The translations under genes and the position numbers were made by a program. Below the pieces are notes generated by a model. That model ran no database searches. It was not told the DNA's origin and was given only the letters and a program-made list of their open reading frames with translations. This document shows positions 24,200 through 28,167 of a DNA stretch of 28,167 nt, piece by piece (position 1 is the first letter of the stretch; every line of letters begins with the position of its first letter). Source of the DNA: an uncultured Bacteroidota bacterium (lineage in GTDB: Bacteria > Bacteroidota > Bacteroidia > Bacteroidales > P3); NCBI GenBank assembly GCA_900545215.1, contig UQXW01000028.1, forward strand, positions 1 to 28,167, given 5' to 3'.

Positions 24200-24418
24200 T
24201 TAAAATTCTTTCTTCAGCTCATTGTATAAGTCCACAGGTCCCAAGTGCCAGTATTGGGTGCTTGCGGTGGATAGCTTCTTATAGAGTTTTGAGCGATATA
24301 TACGGTTGATTGCTTCCGTAAGACTTATGCCATTGTCTTCCGAGAGCCAAGGAGCGAGCCACCCAATTTTTAATGGCAAAAACATATACAGGTTTTCTTG
24401 TGTTACTTTTGCGCTCAT
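24200..24418 (-). CDS. Unknown 72-aa protein of the DUF3791/DUF3990 module
   Basis: Not a family I can name. 72 residues, starting MSAKVTQENLYMFLPLKIGW and ending in a Trp-His-Leu-Gly-Pro segment (YWHLGPVDLYNELKKEF). It looks helical and soluble, with no membrane segment or cysteines. The ATG (24418) overlaps the DUF3990 stop by ATGA. Being translationally coupled to a probable ADP-ribosyltransferase-fold protein suggests a partner, such as an antitoxin or a targeting factor, but that is inference from position only. Confidence 0.75.
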   Translation of the reverse strand: MSAKVTQENLYMFLPLKIGWLAPWLSEDNGISLTEAINRIYRSKLYKKLSTASTQYWHLGPVDLYNELKKEF

Positions 24419-24903
24419 AATTCTGTTTTTATTGATTCAACAAATTTAATGGCTTGCAGTGCCTTCTCTGTATGGAAAAGATACTGGTCAACCAATTTAT
24501 ACGTCTTTAATTCTTGAATGAGGGTCGGCATACTGATGATGCCGCCCTCATAGAGCATAAACTGAGTATAAACACTATCGTCTGCCACAGGTCCATACAC
24601 AATGTCATAGTCATGGTTGAAGTCCCTATCTGTACGGTTTCTCATCACAAAATTCACCCATTCTTCTGTTGGTTTCTTGAAGAAGAGCGATTTCATATCC
24701 TTTATTGCTTCGTCATCCAGCTCATAGACATTTACATAGCCGACAGACACTCCTTTGTCTTTTATTCTTCGCTCTACCCATCTCTTAGCCTGTTCGTAAG
24801 AGGTTGTTGTGTAGAAGCCGGAGCCATAGTCGAGAGAATGGCTTGGCTGACGTATTTCCGGACACATCACTTCCTCGATACTTCCATGATATACTTTGCT
24901 CAT
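24415..24903 (-). CDS. DUF3990 family protein, ADP-ribosyltransferase-like
   Basis: 162 residues. The start VYHGSIEEV (His6-Gly7) and DYGSGFYTTTSYEQAKRWV (Tyr26-Trp42, with Gly27, Gly29 and Tyr31) match the first two motifs of ADP-ribosyltransferase folds (H/R-G, then GxGFY). A third catalytic position, E/D/Q in the family, may be Gln140 in DQYLFHTEKAL; I cannot prove it. DUF3990 is, to my knowledge, grouped with the ADP-ribosyl clan. It could be a toxin or defence effector modifying protein, RNA or DNA. ATGA overlaps join it to both neighbours. No secretion signal is seen, so it should act in the cytoplasm. Confidence 0.82.
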   Translation of the reverse strand: MSKVYHGSIEEVMCPEIRQPSHSLDYGSGFYTTTSYEQAKRWVERRIKDKGVSVGYVNVYELDDEAIKDMKSLFFKKPTEEWVNFVMRNRTDRDFNHDYDIVYGPVADDSVYTQFMLYEGGIISMPTLIQELKTYKLVDQYLFHTEKALQAIKFVESIKTEL

Positions 24904-25118
24904 TTCTTCCTTCTGTTTATCATTTCGTCAATTTCTTCAACCAACCACTGTCCGCCTTGTGTATGGAGCACGTCGTAGAATTCGCAAAAGTGCTCTGAAA
25001 TGCCATATTGCTCGAACAAATCCACCACATCCTCTGTGTTCATATTCTTGGCCTTGGCGTATTGCTCTATACAGAACGATACAAACATTGCTCTGTCTTG
25101 CTGTTCTTTATTGCTCAT
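24900..25118 (-). CDS. DUF3791 family protein
   Basis: 72 residues: MSNKEQQDRAMFVSFCIEQY, then a helical body (LFEQYGISEHFCEFYDVLHTQG) with the family's LHTQG segment and a basic end (INRRKK). DUF3791 has no known biochemical function; it is typically found next to DUF3990. The frame could begin 11 codons earlier inside hsdS, but the ATG at 25118 lies 5 nt after the hsdS stop and fits the family start. Its stop overlaps the DUF3990 ATG (ATGA). An antitoxin or accessory role is plausible from the order small-effector-small. Confidence 0.82.
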   Translation of the reverse strand: MSNKEQQDRAMFVSFCIEQYAKAKNMNTEDVVDLFEQYGISEHFCEFYDVLHTQGGQWLVEEIDEMINRRKK

Positions 25119-25123
25119 TGCTT

Positions 25124-26413
25124 TTATCCTTTCTGTGGCTCTGCCACGCATATCTGTCCTGTTACGACATCACTTATCAAGCGTTGCTTGAACTCCTTGA
25201 GATAGTCTATCTCCGCTTGGAGGTCTGCCATGCAACTGTCAATTTTTGACAACTTGGCTTCTATGTAATTGACAATGGCTTGCTGCTCAAGAATGGGTGG
25301 AACTATGCATTTTAATTTTCGTAGTTCAGTCCAGTTCAAACTCTGTCTCAACCCATTTCCCATGCTGTAGAATACCTTTTTTACATCTATGCTATGAAGA
25401 AGGAAATATAAATACTTAGGTAAAATTCCAGTAAAGGCTTCTATTGCTAAGTATGCTGATGTGATTATTCCCTCTTGTGTAGAAAGTCCAACTCGTAAAC
25501 TTTTATGGTCATTTTGCAAATCTGTTAAGCGCAGAACGATATTCCCATCTTCGACAATTTGGTAATTGTCAAATGAGGCAGGAAGAAGTCCTTCGGTCGT
25601 GTTTATATCTTTGCAAACAATTTTGCCATAACTGAGTGACAGAAGGTTTTGGTGATGCACATTTTTATTTGAAATAAAATGCACTCTTGCCATTTGGGAC
25701 AACGTTCTTGTCTCCCAATGCTCAGGAATCATACCAATCCAAGGTATGCCCGAATCTTTCATACGAACATTCGGGTTCAATCCTTTAGTAACAACATTTG
25801 CAATCTCAGACTGCTTTAAACTGCTAAGCAGCTCTCTCTCTCTCTCTCTTGCGGAAACATATTGTTCAATTTTAAGGGTTTTATCTTTCAGATAATCGAC
25901 TATAGCTTGCTGCTCGGAATGTGGAGGAATGGGGATATATAACTTTATCAGTTTATTTGCCGTGATAGCTGGATAATTTACTCCATAAGAATTTGTCACA
26001 ATTGAGTTTATAAAATAATCAGAAAGCATCGCTATTTGAATAAACTTGTTATTGATGTGATTTGGTCTAATTACAGCGAAACCTGTTGATACGATTAAGT
26101 CATCACGTTCGATTACAGCAATTGCTTTCAAATATGTTCTAACTGTAGAAACTATTATGTCTCCTATTTTCGTAATTCTTCTTGCCCGAGATGGCGCATC
26201 TGCAAATAGCATTTTCTCCGTAAGTCTAATGCCATTTACATTATCAACATTTCCAATTTCAACATATTCAATTTCTTGGTTATGTAGAGTACTTTCTGAA
26301 AGACATTCATCATTGCAAGAAGCCACAGATTGTAATCTTTCAACTTTCCAATGACTCGGAATCTCTCCAATCCACCCTACACCGCTGTTCTTATATGATT
26401 CGTATCTTTTCAT
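25124..26413 (-). CDS. hsdS: Type I restriction enzyme specificity subunit (HsdS), candidate phase-variable
   Basis: 429 residues with the two-fold HsdS plan. Each half starts with a similar segment (KNSGVGWIGEIPSHW at ~8-22 and KDSGIPWIGMIPEHW at ~219-233). Each has a variable recognition domain and ends in a conserved helix motif (PPHSEQQAIVDYLKDK and PPILEQQAIVNYIEAK). The protein sets the DNA target of both methylation and cleavage. Nine AG units (25849-25832) encode alternating Arg-Glu (RERERE, from residue 189) in the central helix; gain or loss of one unit gives an early stop. ATG 26413 was chosen over TTG 26419. The coding sequence is AT-rich in parts (17 of 60 bases are G/C at 25981-26040), as usual for recognition domains. 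hsdM ends 19 nt upstream. Confidence 0.95.
   Translation of the reverse strand: MKRYESYKNSGVGWIGEIPSHWKVERLQSVASCNDECLSESTLHNQEIEYVEIGNVDNVNGIRLTEKMLFADAPSRARRITKIGDIIVSTVRTYLKAIAVIERDDLIVSTGFAVIRPNHINNKFIQIAMLSDYFINSIVTNSYGVNYPAITANKLIKLYIPIPPHSEQQAIVDYLKDKTLKIEQYVSARERERELLSSLKQSEIANVVTKGLNPNVRMKDSGIPWIGMIPEHWETRTLSQMARVHFISNKNVHHQNLLSLSYGKIVCKDINTTEGLLPASFDNYQIVEDGNIVLRLTDLQNDHKSLRVGLSTQEGIITSAYLAIEAFTGILPKYLYFLLHSIDVKKVFYSMGNGLRQSLNWTELRKLKCIVPPILEQQAIVNYIEAKLSKIDSCMADLQAEIDYLKEFKQRLISDVVTGQICVAEPQKG
25832..25849 (-). repeat. (AG)9 simple-sequence repeat within hsdS
   Basis: Nine perfect CT units on the plus strand (AG on the coding strand) lie between the codons for Ala and Leu-Leu. The frame was checked: (AG)10 continues AGC TGC TTA GCA GTT TAA and (AG)8 gives GCT GCT TAG, both early stops. 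Tracts of this type expand and contract by slipped-strand mispairing. Confidence 0.97.
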
Positions 26414-26432
26414 GCACAAATATCATTAGCGG

Positions 26433-28145
26433 TTAGACATCCAAAATATCTTTGAGCACACCTTGCAGTCTGCCCTCAATGCCGTTGATGTCGGTTGTAA
26501 TATCGGCAATGGAACGCAGTTCAACAGGTTTGTAAAAGTACTTGGTAAAAGAAAGTTCATAACCGACAACCACATCATCAGCATTGTAGAACGCATCTGG
26601 CGCATACGGCAGCACTTCCTTTTCCATGAAAGCATCAATGCCTCCGGGGTAGAGCAATGGCACTTGTTCCGTGTCACGCAACGAGGGGTCTGTCTCAACA
26701 GGAGAGTCTCGCTTTGTCGGCTTGGTAAAACAAATGTCTGCCTTCTCGTTATGCTTGCCGAGATACTGACGCACTAATTTCACCTTTGATGCAGGCACTT
26801 TCACTTTCATTTGCTCCAACATCAGGAACAAGGCGAAATCGCCAACTGTATGACCACCCAAGTTCTCTTTCCATGCGTCAACTACTCGTTGTAACAGTTC
26901 TACATCGCCCTTGTTCTTTAAGTCGGGCAGTACAATCTTGTCAAGATTATCATAAACAAGACGCAAAGGTCGCTCCACAGTCACGCTGTAATAGCCGAAT
27001 TCCTTGTTCGGGAAAATCTTGCTTGTTTTTGTTTCTTTGAAGTCAAGCAACGTTCTGACGATTTCATTGCGGTCTGCCTCGTTCGTCTCGCAGTTTTTCT
27101 TGCCAAGGTTCTTACGCAGTGGCGACTTAATGGCGGTGGCGTCAATGAGTTGCACGTATCCCTTGCGGCGTTCTTCCTTGCGGTTGGTTACAATCCAGAT
27201 ATATGTGCCGATACCTGTATTGTAGAAGTCGTTTTCGGGCATGGCGATGATAGCCTCCAGCATATCATTCTCGATGATGTGTTGGCGCAAGTTGCTTGCA
27301 CCGCTTCCTGCATTACCTGTAAAAAGCGAAGAGCCATTATGTACCTCAACGATTCTTGTACCCAGTTCCGTGTCATCCACCATTCGGCTGAGGTTATTGG
27401 CAAGGAAGAGCATCTGGCAGTCGCTGATGTCGGGCAAGAAAGTAATCTCCTTGCGGTTCTCGCCATTGCCTATGGCGATGTTAAAGCGAGAATCCGTGAA
27501 CTTCGCCTTTTCCGTCTCTTTTAATCCACGTTTCTTCAAATCCTCTTTCCAAGGAGTTCCGAAAGGAGGATTTGATATGCAGAAATCGTATGTCTCGCCA
27601 GCGTGTCCATCACGAGATACTGTGGAGTCAAAAGCGATATACTCTCTTTCTTCACCAGCATAGTTATATTGGAACAACTTGATATGTCCCGAAATCATAA
27701 GGTCTGCCTTGCATGTGGCGTAAGTGTCGGGCAACAATTCTTGTCCATAGATGTTGATGGCGACATTTTTCCCTCGTTCTTTTCCTATCTGCTTGATGCG
27801 TTCCTGAGCAATGGTGAGGATTCCACCTGTACCACAAGCACCGTCATACACGCTGTATGTTGTAGCTTTAATTTTGTCTGCAACAGGAAGAACGGCAAGG
27901 TCGGCAAGGAGTTTTACGTAGTCTCTTGGCGTAAAATGCTCACCGGCCTCTGTCACGTTGTTCTCCTCATTGAAGCGTCTTAAAAGTTCCTCAAACATCA
28001 TTCCAACAGTGTGATTGTCGAGAGCAGGATGCAAGAGGTTTCCCGCACCGTCAAACACAGGTTTTGAGCTGAGATTGATTTTGTCGGATGTGAATTTCTC
28101 TATAATGCTGCCCAAACGCTCCGCTTCCGTCAGGTTGTCAACAAC
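26433..28145 (-). pseudogene. hsdM: Type I restriction methyltransferase subunit (HsdM), 5' part missing
   Basis: About 570 codons open. The Ade-specific N6 methyltransferase domain is complete: AGEHFTPRDYV, SAM-binding DGACGTGG, catalytic NPPFG, and a long C-terminal region. HsdM methylates the site chosen by HsdS. The frame is closed by TAG at 28148-28146; codons right after it (VVDNLTEAERLGS) still look like HsdM, while those before it (AVPSSV) do not. No ATG occurs before the mid-domain; the first possible start is TTG 28115. The HsdM N-terminal helical domain (about 100 residues or more) is therefore missing or out of frame. This could be a nonsense or frameshift change, a rearrangement at the adjacent palindrome, or an assembly error at the sequence end. 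Confidence 0.75.
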
Positions 28146-28167
28146 CTATACAGATGAAGGAACAGCT

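Overview
The window looks like a chromosomal segment of a Bacteroidales/Bacteroidota bacterium. The strongest evidence is the promoter type: intergenic regions repeatedly carry the Bacteroidota -7 element TAnnTTTG (for example at 2489-2496, 12274-12281, 16361-16368, and on the minus strand at 12059-12052 and 21008-21001). The genes mostly lack Shine-Dalgarno sequences. The families fit as well: a bacterial GH3 protein, an ATP synthase beta/epsilon pair, a short RecQ and a Cys-rich CWC protein. I cannot name a genus. No tRNA, rRNA, CRISPR array or transposase gene was seen.

Layout. (1) 113-2440, minus: glycosyltransferase -> ECF sigma factor -> GNAT acetyltransferase, tightly coupled. (2) 2537-8108, plus: tgt, an LptF/LptG-type permease, a GH3 adenylating enzyme, sufE, a MIP18/DUF59 Fe-S assembly protein and an OppC-like permease, with very short gaps or overlaps. 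(3) 8173-12028, minus: lpdA -> rfbC -> recQ. (4) 12029-12855: a regulatory stretch with a well-supported promoter and a 49-residue membrane peptide, then a cluster of three hairpins. (5) 12856-14408, plus: a sigma-54 activator with an atypical receiver domain, coupled to a small Cys-rich protein. (6) 14377-16132, minus: atpD-atpC only. (7) 16394-19073, plus: tadA and a bifunctional Rel (p)ppGpp enzyme. (8) 19063-20980, minus: a secreted alpha/beta hydrolase and a ComF-type phosphoribosyltransferase.

(9) 21224 to the right end, minus, is the accessory region: a type I restriction-modification locus in the order hsdM - hsdS - three small genes - hsdR. Two features stand out. First, hsdS contains nine perfect AG repeats (25832-25849) between its two target-recognition halves. 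I checked both one-unit slips by hand: gain or loss of one AG brings a stop within a few codons. The S subunit is therefore a strong candidate for slipped-strand phase variation. Second, a module of a DUF3791-type protein, a DUF3990-type protein with ADP-ribosyltransferase-like H and Y motifs, and an unrecognised 72-residue protein sits between hsdS and hsdR. Its genes are joined by two ATGA overlaps. It resembles a toxin-antitoxin or defence cassette nested in the R-M operon; that role is inference.

At the right edge hsdM loses its N-terminal domain at an in-frame TAG next to a 14-bp palindrome, so the gene is either broken or rearranged there. Where an open frame begins with TTG or GTG inside a promoter, I moved the start to the next ATG; these cases are explained in the entries.
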